A stretch of 43,071 nucleotides of DNA from Clostridia bacterium (GTDB lineage Bacteria > Bacteroidota > Bacteroidia > Bacteroidales > 4484-276). Below the pieces are notes generated by a model that saw only the letters and a list, made by a program, of their open reading frames with translations, was not told the DNA's origin and did no database searches. The stretch is from contig SABY01000021.1 in the NCBI GenBank assembly GCA_009928785.1, positions 1 to 43,071 of the forward strand. The letters are read 5' to 3'. Of this stretch, positions 17,038-25,836 are shown in pieces (the first letter of the stretch is position 1; every line of letters starts with the position of its first letter). Position numbers and translations under genes: made by a program.

Positions 17038-20000
17038 TTATTCTTTTATAATCTTTTCGATGCTGGTGCCGCTGTTGCTGCGGATGTAGAGGTAATAAAC
17101 TCCCTGTGCCATATCCGAAAGATCGATGCTATGCGTAGCTGCTCCGTTCACTTTCAACGATTCAGTGATCACCTGCATACCCAGTGCATTTGTTAGCGTA
17201 AGCTCATAATTAGTTTCCTGTGTGGCATTGAGCTGCAGGTTGAAGATACCGGTAGTAGGATTGGGATACACGTTCACTTCTTTTGCAGAAATACCGTTGA
17301 TGCCCGTCGGATCCATCACCATAATATCGAGGCCGTCGGAGTAGGCGCCCATGCCGCAATCGTTGCCACCGCAAACTTTCAGCGTGGCATTGCCCACATA
17401 GGTTTCGCTCCAGGTAATCTCTACCTCATTCATATTCATCGACAGGGTGCCGGCTTCTTCGGGAGTAAGCACCCAATCGTAAATGGTGCAGTCGTCGAGC
17501 AATTCGATTTGATACATTTCCATTTCACCATTGCCAACATAAATGTCTCCGTCGATTTGGCCAGCCTGTGCAGGCACATCATCCACATATATGTAGTTGG
17601 TTTTGGTCATCACCTGTGTGTCGGTTCCGTCAGAAATCTCAAGGGTTACATCATAATTGCCTTTGGTGTTGTAAATAACCACGGGATTTTGCTCGACAGA
17701 GGTAGCGGGTGTGCCACCGGGGAAAGTCCATGCCCAGCTTACTGCGCCAACCGAAGCATCTGTAAATGTAACTTCCATACCGGCACAGCCTTCGGTGGCG
17801 TTGGCGGTAAAGTTGGAAACCAATGTAGAGGGCATCATGTCGAAGAAATCCAGATAGGCTTCCATCAGAGAAGTACGGTTGCTTGCCGCCAGGCCGCCAA
17901 ATTCGTGCGAAGCACCCACGGTTTTATACACGCCGCCATCGTTGGCTACAGCCGTTCCATATAGTGGCGACTGATTGTTGAGAATCAAAGTACCAGTGGT
18001 AGCTACCAGATGATCTATCCAGTTGTTGTCGCCCGAATAAACCATCGACATGCCTTCAGTAAAAGTGCCGGCAATTCCAACTACTGTGCTTAGGTCGCTG
18101 CCTCCGTCGGAGGTGCCGTCAAGGCCAAACATGCCGTGAACCGCTGTGGGCGTATCATATGCCCAGGTATCGCCGCCTTCCATGTAGAGGTTTCCGCCGG
18201 CGTTGAGGTAGTCGGCGAGTTTTTGCCCGTCGGCATTGCTCAGTGTAGCGTTGTTGCTATAAATTCCCATTGTCAGGAATATAGATGAGTAAAGGTTCAG
18301 ATCGTCGGGCAAGGTAGTGGCTTCGTCGTAGGGAAGACCAATCTCGTCGAGGGCTTCGGCCATTTTGTTGGCAGAGTTATGGTTTTCGTCCATATCGATG
18401 ATGAGTACCGGAATTTGACCTACCACAATCATGAATCCATTGGTAGCCGTCAGGCCTTTGTCAGCAGTCATTTCAAAATTGAAATTCACCAGATGTCCGG
18501 TCGGAGTATCTTCGTCGGCTATAACTTCAAATTCTGCTTCAACACTCTCACCGGCTTCCAATGTTCCGTAGCTCATCGTTGCAGTATTAATGGTAAGATA
18601 CATGTCGCTGCTGGTAAGTTCGCCCATCACCTCATCTGCCATAGCGGCGCCGGTATTATTGATAGATACAACAATGGAGGCTGATTCGCCCGGATCGAGT
18701 TTGCCATTGTTGTTGCCATTGATATCCACAATATAAAACTCACCAAACTCTATCACGCCGGCAGTAGCAGTGACTGCAAAAGAGCTTTCCCAGATTTCGT
18801 TTCCGGTGGCAGTAACGTTGAAAGCTACGCTGTGTCCATCAGGAACATCGTTGGCAACTTCTACTGCAAAGGCATTGCTCATGTTAACAATTGCGTCAGG
18901 CGCAATGGTTCCGAAGTTTTCGGTTGCATCGGTAATGGTTACATATTCGTCGTCGGTGCTGATGGTTACTGCCACATTGGTAGCATTGGCAACGCCTACG
19001 TTTTTCATGGCAAGGCTAAGTGTTGAGGCTTCGCCATAGATCAATTTGCCCGAAGGTGTATTCACAGTCACCCCGTTGAAGATTACGTAAGGGCCGGTAG
19101 GAGGGATGCACTGGATGGTTTCGTAAATGGTTTCGCCGTTGAAAGCCGTTACAACCAATTTTACATCGCCCGGCAGGAAATTGTTGGCAACAGATACAAA
19201 TCCGTTTTCATCAGAATAGGCACTGGCATACATGTCATCCTGCGAAAGGGCAACTAATGCGCCTTCAAAGGGAGCGCCGGCCAGATTAATGGTAGTTTCG
19301 AAATCAGCACCCACCAGCATCACATTATTTGAAACAGTTACAGGAGCCGGTTCGTCGGTTCTGATCTGCAAAGCGGCGTCACCAAAGGTAGTCCAGGTTT
19401 GCATGGTTTGCAAGTCGGAAGAACTGTTGCTTTCGGTGTACATCAAAACGAGGCCGTTGGCAACTATAGAGCCTATAATGGTGCGGCCTTCATCGGTATT
19501 GATACCGTTGCCGGGACTGGTGGTATAGTTGTAACCACCGGTAAGAATATCATTAAAATAGTCCTGACCACGCATAGGCGGATCCCAGGGCTGGTTGATG
19601 GTTGCCATGAGTGTCATGATGGCACCGCCGTTTTCTTTGCGAAGCCAGGCTTCGGCAAAGCAGTCGCCCGAATGGAAAGCACCATTAACACATGCTACCG
19701 AAAAAATAAAAGGCAATTTATCACCATTGGTAAGGCTATTCACGTTGGTGCTGCTAAAGCCGGTTGATCCCCACGAATTTTGCGAGCCGTGGCCGATATA
19801 GTTGATAATGCTGGCACCTTGCTCCACATAGTTTTTCACCATCGTCGAAGTTCCTGACGGATCGTACGCTGTGCTGATGTTATCGTAAGTAAAAGGGTTG
19901 AGTTTATTGGCCCAGATAACGTCGATTTGCTGATAATCCAACTCACCGTCGTCGCCGGGACCCTGGTTGCTGGCTATGCCAATGGCATTGTTGTACCAAT

Positions 20001-21054
20001 CGCCCGAAGGATTTTTTTCGTAAGTGATGCTTTTGTTAACCTGCACGGTAACCTGTGCGGGGTTGGAGGCCGAAAAACGACCAATGGCAATCTCAGGGAA
20101 ATTATCTGTTCCTACAACACAACCCAGCATTGGGTCCATTGGTGCATTGGCACCTCCGCCGAGGTCACATTTGATATCGGCCCAGTCGCCTACAAGCTGT
20201 ACGTAGAGGATTTCGTTGTTCTCGTTGTATTTCTGTTGGATCAGGCTTTTCACATTGGTGCCGGCAGCAACTACTTCTTTAAAAACTTCAAAACCTTTTT
20301 CCATTTTCCAGTCGATGTAGGGCTGTATGGCAGCTTCGTCGCGGGCAGTGGTGATAACAAGGATGTCGCCGGTTTCGGTAATATCCATCACATCCAGTTG
20401 GTTTTCGTAATTCAAAAATACCGACGAATAAAGGCTTTCCATAGCGGGGAAGAATTTCCCGGTGGCGCTAAACAGCGGATTAACGGGCGCCGAATTATCG
20501 GGCGTGAGCGTAACTTCGATGTTTGTGTAAACGCGAACGGTTTTAGCCACCGCATTGTAGCTGAAAGGATAGATGTAAACAGTAGCACCGCGCACGTCTT
20601 TGATAATAAAAGGCTCGGTGAAGGTGGCTACTTCAGCGGGATAAAAGCTATCGGTAATCGATTCGGGAGCAATGGTGTAAGGAATCGTTGATGGATCCTG
20701 ATCGCGGTAGATTACTCCACGCGAAGGCACCAGCGGCGCTTCTACCTGAAAATCGACAAAAGAAAGTGCCGACACCTGCATGGTCATATTTTTTACGGCA
20801 TCGAGTTGTATGTTGGCATTAATAAATGGAAGTTCGGCATAGCCTTTTTCCATAGTGGTAACTTTGCTGTCGAAGGCGATGGCTGAAAATACAGCACCAT
20901 CAAGCGTAACGGTTTTGATACCATAGTCCTGAATGGTAAACTGAAGAGTGGCGCTACCAGCAGCACCTTGCTTGTACTGCAAGTCGTAACCGTCGTTGGC
21001 CATCAGTCCAACAAAGGCAAAGAGAAGAAAAACATTTAATAAGAGTTTTTTCAT
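17038..21054 (-). CDS. Gingipain-like cysteine peptidase (family C25) with PKD and T9SS sorting domains
   Basis: This is a 1338-aa exported peptidase. The signal peptide is about 1-19 and a propeptide-like region runs to about 225. In the C25 catalytic domain (about 228-565), His422 lies in NYIGHGSQNSWG and Cys455 in SVACVNGAF, 33 residues apart as in gingipain R. Residues 570-650 form an Ig-like domain. Two beta-sandwich repeats follow (about 655-765 and 770-880), the second with the Ca-binding-like DINGNNNGKLDPGE. A conserved 881-1073 module resembles a glutamine-amidotransferase/ThuA fold. A PKD domain (about 1078-1157; SWAWTFPGG) and a T9SS type A domain (1262-1338; VYPNPTTG) end it. It lies 81 bp downstream of its paralogue, with no terminator or clear promoter between, so an operon is likely. 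Cleavage specificity is unknown. Confidence 0.94.
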   Translation of the reverse strand: MKKLLLNVFLLFAFVGLMANDGYDLQYKQGAAGSATLQFTIQDYGIKTVTLDGAVFSAIAFDSKVTTMEKGYAELPFINANIQLDAVKNMTMQVSALSFVDFQVEAPLVPSRGVIYRDQDPSTIPYTIAPESITDSFYPAEVATFTEPFIIKDVRGATVYIYPFSYNAVAKTVRVYTNIEVTLTPDNSAPVNPLFSATGKFFPAMESLYSSVFLNYENQLDVMDITETGDILVITTARDEAAIQPYIDWKMEKGFEVFKEVVAAGTNVKSLIQQKYNENNEILYVQLVGDWADIKCDLGGGANAPMDPMLGCVVGTDNFPEIAIGRFSASNPAQVTVQVNKSITYEKNPSGDWYNNAIGIASNQGPGDDGELDYQQIDVIWANKLNPFTYDNISTAYDPSGTSTMVKNYVEQGASIINYIGHGSQNSWGSTGFSSTNVNSLTNGDKLPFIFSVACVNGAFHSGDCFAEAWLRKENGGAIMTLMATINQPWDPPMRGQDYFNDILTGGYNYTTSPGNGINTDEGRTIIGSIVANGLVLMYTESNSSSDLQTMQTWTTFGDAALQIRTDEPAPVTVSNNVMLVGADFETTINLAGAPFEGALVALSQDDMYASAYSDENGFVSVANNFLPGDVKLVVTAFNGETIYETIQCIPPTGPYVIFNGVTVNTPSGKLIYGEASTLSLAMKNVGVANATNVAVTISTDDEYVTITDATENFGTIAPDAIVNMSNAFAVEVANDVPDGHSVAFNVTATGNEIWESSFAVTATAGVIEFGEFYIVDINGNNNGKLDPGESASIVVSINNTGAAMADEVMGELTSSDMYLTINTATMSYGTLEAGESVEAEFEVIADEDTPTGHLVNFNFEMTADKGLTATNGFMIVVGQIPVLIIDMDENHNSANKMAEALDEIGLPYDEATTLPDDLNLYSSIFLTMGIYSNNATLSNADGQKLADYLNAGGNLYMEGGDTWAYDTPTAVHGMFGLDGTSDGGSDLSTVVGIAGTFTEGMSMVYSGDNNWIDHLVATTGTLILNNQSPLYGTAVANDGGVYKTVGASHEFGGLAASNRTSLMEAYLDFFDMMPSTLVSNFTANATEGCAGMEVTFTDASVGAVSWAWTFPGGTPATSVEQNPVVIYNTKGNYDVTLEISDGTDTQVMTKTNYIYVDDVPAQAGQIDGDIYVGNGEMEMYQIELLDDCTIYDWVLTPEEAGTLSMNMNEVEITWSETYVGNATLKVCGGNDCGMGAYSDGLDIMVMDPTGINGISAKEVNVYPNPTTGIFNLQLNATQETNYELTLTNALGMQVITESLKVNGAATHSIDLSDMAQGVYYLYIRSNSGTSIEKIIKE

Positions 21055-21135
21055 ACGATGAAAATTTAAAGTTTAATGAGTTTGAAAAATTTATTTTTAT
21101 TTAGTTATGAATTCAAAAGTGATAATGATCGAAAC

Positions 21136-24100
21136 TTATTTACCTAAAATGAGCTTACGCGTGATGTTTTTCGTTGAATTTTTGAGCATGATGTAATAGA
21201 CGCCGCTGTCGAATGACGTAAGGTCGATAGTAAAACTGTTGATAGCCGATCGGTTGAGGTTGTCCAATGATTGCTGATACAATCTCTGGCCAAATGCATT
21301 AACAATAAAAATGTCGAGCCGGCTGTCGTCTTCCGCCAAAAAATCAAGGTTTACTTTATCGATGGCCGGGTTGGGATATATCCTGAAATTACCCTGGCGC
21401 TCCAGCTCAGCTATGAAAGTAGGCTGGAAGAAAATGCTGTTGGAAGCTATCGAAGCACATCCCCACACATTGGTGATGATGGTGTAATAATTTCCGGCAA
21501 CGGTCGGACGATAGCTTTGCCCTACAGCTCCCGGAATGGCTCCTGCATCGTTGTGCCATTGGTTGCCAAACTGCATCGTCGATACCAGATTTTCGCCCAC
21601 CTGAGTTATGGCAGGAGTGGCAGGCGACGCATGTACTTCAATTTGTATCTCGTCGGTATAAACCTGTCCTTTTACCATATCCGTAACCGTGACTACGAAC
21701 AGTGTAGTGGCAAGCGGCGTGGCTATCGGGTTGCGTATTGAAGAATTGCTGAGCGATTCAGGTGGCGACCAGGCGTAATGATAATTGCCCGATCCGCCAT
21801 ACACGCTCACATTGAGCTGGGTTGTTTCGGTGGCGCAAAGCTCGGTGAGAGAGGCCGAAATATTTCCCGAAAGGGAGTTGTTGGTGATGACACCAAAAAA
21901 TTCGAGATAATCCTGCATCAGTCCGAGGCGATTGCTGCCATAGCCACCAAATTCTGCTGAAGTGCCAATGGTTTTGTAGGTTCCGGCATCATTAGCAACA
22001 GCACAATTGTAAGCAGGAGTTAGATTTTTTAAAATTACAAAACCGGCATCAACAGGCTGCAAATGATCAATCCAGTTGTTGTCGCCGGTATATTGCAGAG
22101 TAAGCCCCTGCGTCATGGTTCCGTTCACGCCCTCCACGGTTGACAGGTCGCTGTTGCCATCCGATAGGCCATTGATAGCAAAGAGCGGGCGGACGGCAGT
22201 GGGAGAATCGTAATACCAGGCCTCGCCACCCTCAAGATACAACTGGCCGCCTGCCATGAGATAGTCGTATAATTTTTGTCCTTCGGCAGCAGTAAGTGCA
22301 TGATTCTCGGGATAAACGCCCAGGCAAACCATGATAGAGGCGTATTTCGATAAGTCATCCGGAATGCTGGTTTCGGTCGCAGCCGAAATATTCAGTGCTT
22401 CGATGGCTTCAGCCATTTTATCAGCCGAATTATGATTTTTATCCAAATCAACTATTAGCACCGGCACCTGGCCTACTACTACAGAAAATTCAGCCAGGGA
22501 GTTACCCGTAAACGCGTCTTCATAATCGAGCAACAAGGTGGCTACCAAACCGGTTGGCGTGTTTGCGTCGGATGATACTTCGTAGGTTGCCATTGCCTGA
22601 TGCTCCGCGGCAACATCGCCGAAAGGCATATAATCGGCGGTGTTCACAGTTAAGTAAGCATTGTCGGTGGTAAGCTGACCCGTTACAGCAGTGGCAGTGG
22701 CGCTTCCGCTATTTTTTATTAATGTGGTGATCAATACTGTTTCCCCGGCGTCGAAGCGGCCATTGTTGTCGCCCTGTGAATCATCGATGCTGAAGCCGCC
22801 AAAAACCAAATGCGGCGCATGACCTTTTATCGAAAAAGTGCTGTTCCACTGTTCATTGCCATTATTGGCTTGTAGCCCGAAAGCCACCTGATGGCCATCG
22901 GGAATATTAGGAGAAAAATGAATTTCAAAAATATTTTCGAGCGTAACTGTTGCATCCGGATCAAGATTGCCAAGCTGCGCGTTTCCGTTGTTTATTTCAA
23001 CAAATATGTCCGCTGACGATAGGGTGAGCGTGACGTTGGTGGCAGGTTGTAAACCAAAATTTTTCATCGAAACATCCAAACCAATTGTTTCATTGTAGTC
23101 GGCCAGTCCGTTGCTATTGGCTTGTGTGTCATTTACACCAAAACCATCGAGCAACACATAAGGAGCGTCGGGAGCAGCCACGGTGATCTGAGCGGAGTAG
23201 GGTTGTAAATTCTGTCCGGTAATAACAATATCAGCCTGTCCGGGCAGCACAATGGGTTCGTCAAAAACCACTTCAGCCAAGCCTTCGGCATCGGCCAGGG
23301 CGGCACCATGCAAAACTCCCTGGCTGGAAATGGCCACAAAAGCATAAGGCTGGGTGTTGACAGTCAGTGTAGGCTGTCCGGGTATGATAAGCTGTGGATA
23401 ATTAGCAGTGATTGTTGCAGGCTGCGAAAAATAAACCATCAGCGATGGATCGCCCATCAGGTGGTAGATTTCCCAATAATAATTAGCAAGTTGCGCTCCG
23501 GCCTGCGATACTGCCATATTTCCGGCTGCGGTCATTTGCCCTTGTGTTACATACCAGTCGTGGTGGTCGATGCCGGGTTGGTCGTGGAAAGTGCGGTCGT
23601 AGGCGCCCAGGTGAGCAGGATCGAATGAGGGGCTTGAGGAGATAGTCTCAAATCCTACTGCCCACCAGAAGTCTTCGTCCCAGTAGGTGCTGTTACTGGC
23701 ACCGATATACCCCACGGCGCCTTTCAAGGGGGCGCGCAATACAGCTTCGGCCAGACAGTTTATCTGAAATTCGGACGAAGAGCAGCAGTTTCCCACCATC
23801 AGCGGATACTTGTGCGCATTGGTAAGTGCGGCAACATTGCCGGTAACAAATCCAGGATTGCTCCATCCCGAAGGGCTGCAATGCGCTGTATAGTTAACAT
23901 AGGCAACGCCCTGTGAAATATTTTGGACGATCAGCTCTGAATAATTGCCACCGGGAGGTTCAGGTTGCAAATAAGCATGGGTTTGCAATCCATGTGCTTC
24001 ATTAAAATAGTTTGTGGTTCCGTAGTTTACCTGCCCGTTTCCCCACAGAGCACCATGCGAAGCATCGGCACCGGCAATCAATACGGCTTGGTCGAGGAAG

Positions 24101-25254
24101 GTTGGATCGGGAAATAGGTACTGCTCGTATTCGAGTGTCTTATCAATTTGCGGCTGCAACTCCGCCAGCGTGTTGGCCGAGAAACGCCCGTAATAAGCGT
24201 CAGGGAAAATATCGTTGGTATATTCGGCATAGTAAAGATCGGTGACATGCCCGCCGGTAGTGCCTGTAAAAGCAGGAATCTGCGCGACATCGCCCACCAG
24301 CAACACAAAGGTTTGCGGGGCGTAGCCTTCCGGGGGATTGTTATAAAAATCTTTGAGATACTGGCTGATGCTGCTAGTGGTACTGCCCACCGAAGGATCG
24401 TCGGTGTAAGCTTCGACCATTTTGAAACCTTTGCGGGATTTCCATTGTATGAAAGGCTGCAATGGTTGCGCAAACAGTGGGTCGGAAACGATAATGTAAG
24501 TAATCGGTTGGTCACTTTCCGGATGTCCGTCCTCCAGGCCTTTTGAATTAAAAACACCATCGGAAATGCTGTTAAAATAATGGTTGTAGTGCTTCGTCTT
24601 CAATTGCAGCGTAGCCTGCACATTGGCATTTGTGTAGGTAATGTTTACATTCATCTGGCTGTAAACACGCACAATACCTTTTACAGGGTTATACTGCACC
24701 GGCGCTATTTCGAGGCGCGCCAACCGCATGCCACGCATGATGCCCAGCGGCACTGCTTTTACCAGATCATCGCCACTGAACCCGTCGATAATGTAGGCAG
24801 CTTCATTACGTGTAAGCGGCGCCAACTGCGGATCGTCACTTTTCGAAACCGGCGGCTGAACAGGAATAATCTGTGCATCTATTCCATAATCAGATAGATT
24901 TACATCCTGATATTCCGACTTGATGATTTCGATAGAAATGTCGCAACCCAGCGGTATCTCTATTAATTTTTTCAAAACCGGCAACATCGGAGCGCCCACT
25001 TGCGTGGAATAGCCATAGCCTTCAGCGCGTAACTGCAGGTAAGAAGCGGTTTGTGCCTTTACGTCGAAAGCCTCGATGTGGCCAAGACTGTTGCTAAAGG
25101 TGAGTTGGTGGTAAGTATTTTTGCCGATAACGATTTGGGTGGGTTCATCGCCAAACTGCAACACCTGAGCCATGAGCCTTGCATTGCCGGTGGGGAAACC
25201 CGCCAGGAGCATCAGAAGTAGGAGTAAAATGTTGGCGCTAAATCGTTTGGTCAT
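21136..25254 (-). CDS. Gingipain-like cysteine peptidase (family C25), second paralogue, T9SS cargo
   Basis: This protein has 1372 aa. A signal peptide is followed by an N-terminal prodomain that includes LEIAPVQYNPVKGIVRVYS. In the C25 catalytic domain (about 250-610), His458 lies in NYTAHCSPSGW. The nucleophile is one of Cys490/Cys491 in VGNCCSSSEF; gapless alignment with the neighbour favours Cys491. Residues 700-815 and 817-925 are two beta-sandwich repeats (with DDSQGDNNGRFDAGE), and 930-1122 is the module shared with the neighbour. Then come Ig-like repeats (about 1130-1280) in place of PKD, and T9SS type A (1291-1372; IYPNPAID). The last residues are basic (RKLILGK). It is first in the two-gene unit, with a -7 box at 25298-25305. 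The catalytic surroundings differ from canonical gingipains (AHCS for GHGS). Confidence 0.93.
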   Translation of the reverse strand: MTKRFSANILLLLLMLLAGFPTGNARLMAQVLQFGDEPTQIVIGKNTYHQLTFSNSLGHIEAFDVKAQTASYLQLRAEGYGYSTQVGAPMLPVLKKLIEIPLGCDISIEIIKSEYQDVNLSDYGIDAQIIPVQPPVSKSDDPQLAPLTRNEAAYIIDGFSGDDLVKAVPLGIMRGMRLARLEIAPVQYNPVKGIVRVYSQMNVNITYTNANVQATLQLKTKHYNHYFNSISDGVFNSKGLEDGHPESDQPITYIIVSDPLFAQPLQPFIQWKSRKGFKMVEAYTDDPSVGSTTSSISQYLKDFYNNPPEGYAPQTFVLLVGDVAQIPAFTGTTGGHVTDLYYAEYTNDIFPDAYYGRFSANTLAELQPQIDKTLEYEQYLFPDPTFLDQAVLIAGADASHGALWGNGQVNYGTTNYFNEAHGLQTHAYLQPEPPGGNYSELIVQNISQGVAYVNYTAHCSPSGWSNPGFVTGNVAALTNAHKYPLMVGNCCSSSEFQINCLAEAVLRAPLKGAVGYIGASNSTYWDEDFWWAVGFETISSSPSFDPAHLGAYDRTFHDQPGIDHHDWYVTQGQMTAAGNMAVSQAGAQLANYYWEIYHLMGDPSLMVYFSQPATITANYPQLIIPGQPTLTVNTQPYAFVAISSQGVLHGAALADAEGLAEVVFDEPIVLPGQADIVITGQNLQPYSAQITVAAPDAPYVLLDGFGVNDTQANSNGLADYNETIGLDVSMKNFGLQPATNVTLTLSSADIFVEINNGNAQLGNLDPDATVTLENIFEIHFSPNIPDGHQVAFGLQANNGNEQWNSTFSIKGHAPHLVFGGFSIDDSQGDNNGRFDAGETVLITTLIKNSGSATATAVTGQLTTDNAYLTVNTADYMPFGDVAAEHQAMATYEVSSDANTPTGLVATLLLDYEDAFTGNSLAEFSVVVGQVPVLIVDLDKNHNSADKMAEAIEALNISAATETSIPDDLSKYASIMVCLGVYPENHALTAAEGQKLYDYLMAGGQLYLEGGEAWYYDSPTAVRPLFAINGLSDGNSDLSTVEGVNGTMTQGLTLQYTGDNNWIDHLQPVDAGFVILKNLTPAYNCAVANDAGTYKTIGTSAEFGGYGSNRLGLMQDYLEFFGVITNNSLSGNISASLTELCATETTQLNVSVYGGSGNYHYAWSPPESLSNSSIRNPIATPLATTLFVVTVTDMVKGQVYTDEIQIEVHASPATPAITQVGENLVSTMQFGNQWHNDAGAIPGAVGQSYRPTVAGNYYTIITNVWGCASIASNSIFFQPTFIAELERQGNFRIYPNPAIDKVNLDFLAEDDSRLDIFIVNAFGQRLYQQSLDNLNRSAINSFTIDLTSFDSGVYYIMLKNSTKNITRKLILGK

Positions 25255-25297
25255 AAAGTGAATTCGTCTTATTAAAAATGAGTAGCGAAATCAGGCG

Positions 25298-25305
25298 CAA
25301 ATTTA
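25298..25305 (-). promoter_or_regulatory. Candidate -7 box (TAAATTTG) of the C25 peptidase pair
   Basis: It matches TAnnTTTG on the minus strand, 43 bp upstream of the ATG at 25254. No convincing -33 element is seen. Confidence 0.4.
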
Positions 25306-25692
25306 TGCTTTAAATCGACACCATTGTAATTTTTTTTAGAAAGTCGTTGTCGCTTAGTTTTCCTTATCTATCACATTGTTAATCAGTTTTCCAAACGCAA
25401 AACCGGGGTCTGATGTTCAAAATTGAAAGGGTCAAATTTAGTATTGTTCTAATAAACAACACGCAGCGCGTGTGTTAAATAAAAGTTAATGCTACCAATA
25501 TTCACAAATTTTTGATCCTGGTTGGATTGAAATTCATTGCTACAGCTTACAAATTGCAGGTAGGTCATCCGCCGGGAGCGCCTTTTTTCCAGGTACTGTG
25601 GGGAGAATCTTCACCTTGAGTGTTTTTGGCGAGTCGCGTATTCACTCAATCCTTACTTACCCCGCAACTCTTCACCGGAGGCTGAGGCAGGA

Positions 25693-25830
25693 GAACTGAG
25701 GACTGAGAACTGCGACGGAGAACTGTGGTCTGCGACGGAGAACTGTGGCCTGCGAACTGCGGCCTGAGGCCTGCGAACTGGGGACTGCGGACTGCGGACT
25801 ACGGTCTGAGAACTGTGGACTGAGAACTGA
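25693..25830. repeat. Degenerate heptanucleotide tandem repeat (GRNCTGN)
   Basis: About 18 units of 7 bp, such as GAACTGA, GGACTGC, GGCCTGC and GGTCTGA, run from 25693 to 25830. Two GACGGA hexamers (25714-25719, 25734-25739) interrupt them. The array ends 6 bp beyond the stop codon of the RsbU-like gene and is outside any gene. Confidence 0.85.
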
Positions 25831-25836
25831 AATTAT

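Larger units (their letters stand above)
25255..25836. other. Intergenic region with promoter and heptamer repeat
   Basis: These 582 bp separate the C25 gene start from the end of the RsbU-like gene. They contain the -7 box at 25298-25305, a small ACACGC-AGC-GCGTGT hairpin (25459-25473) and the heptanucleotide array (25693-25830). I see no ORF or RNA gene in the rest. Confidence 0.7.

Noticed and set aside
19927..20691. 254-aa ORF on the plus strand
   Set aside because: It lies wholly antisense inside the C25 peptidase gene, which has clear catalytic motifs; no recognisable domain in the antisense frame.
25459..25473. Terminator at the ACACGC/GCGTGT hairpin
   Set aside because: The 6-bp stem has no T-tract and does not lie after a gene end.
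25693..25830. Phase-variable coding repeat of the RsbU-like gene
   Set aside because: The gene stops at 25837, so the array is outside the reading frame; units are also too degenerate for active slippage.
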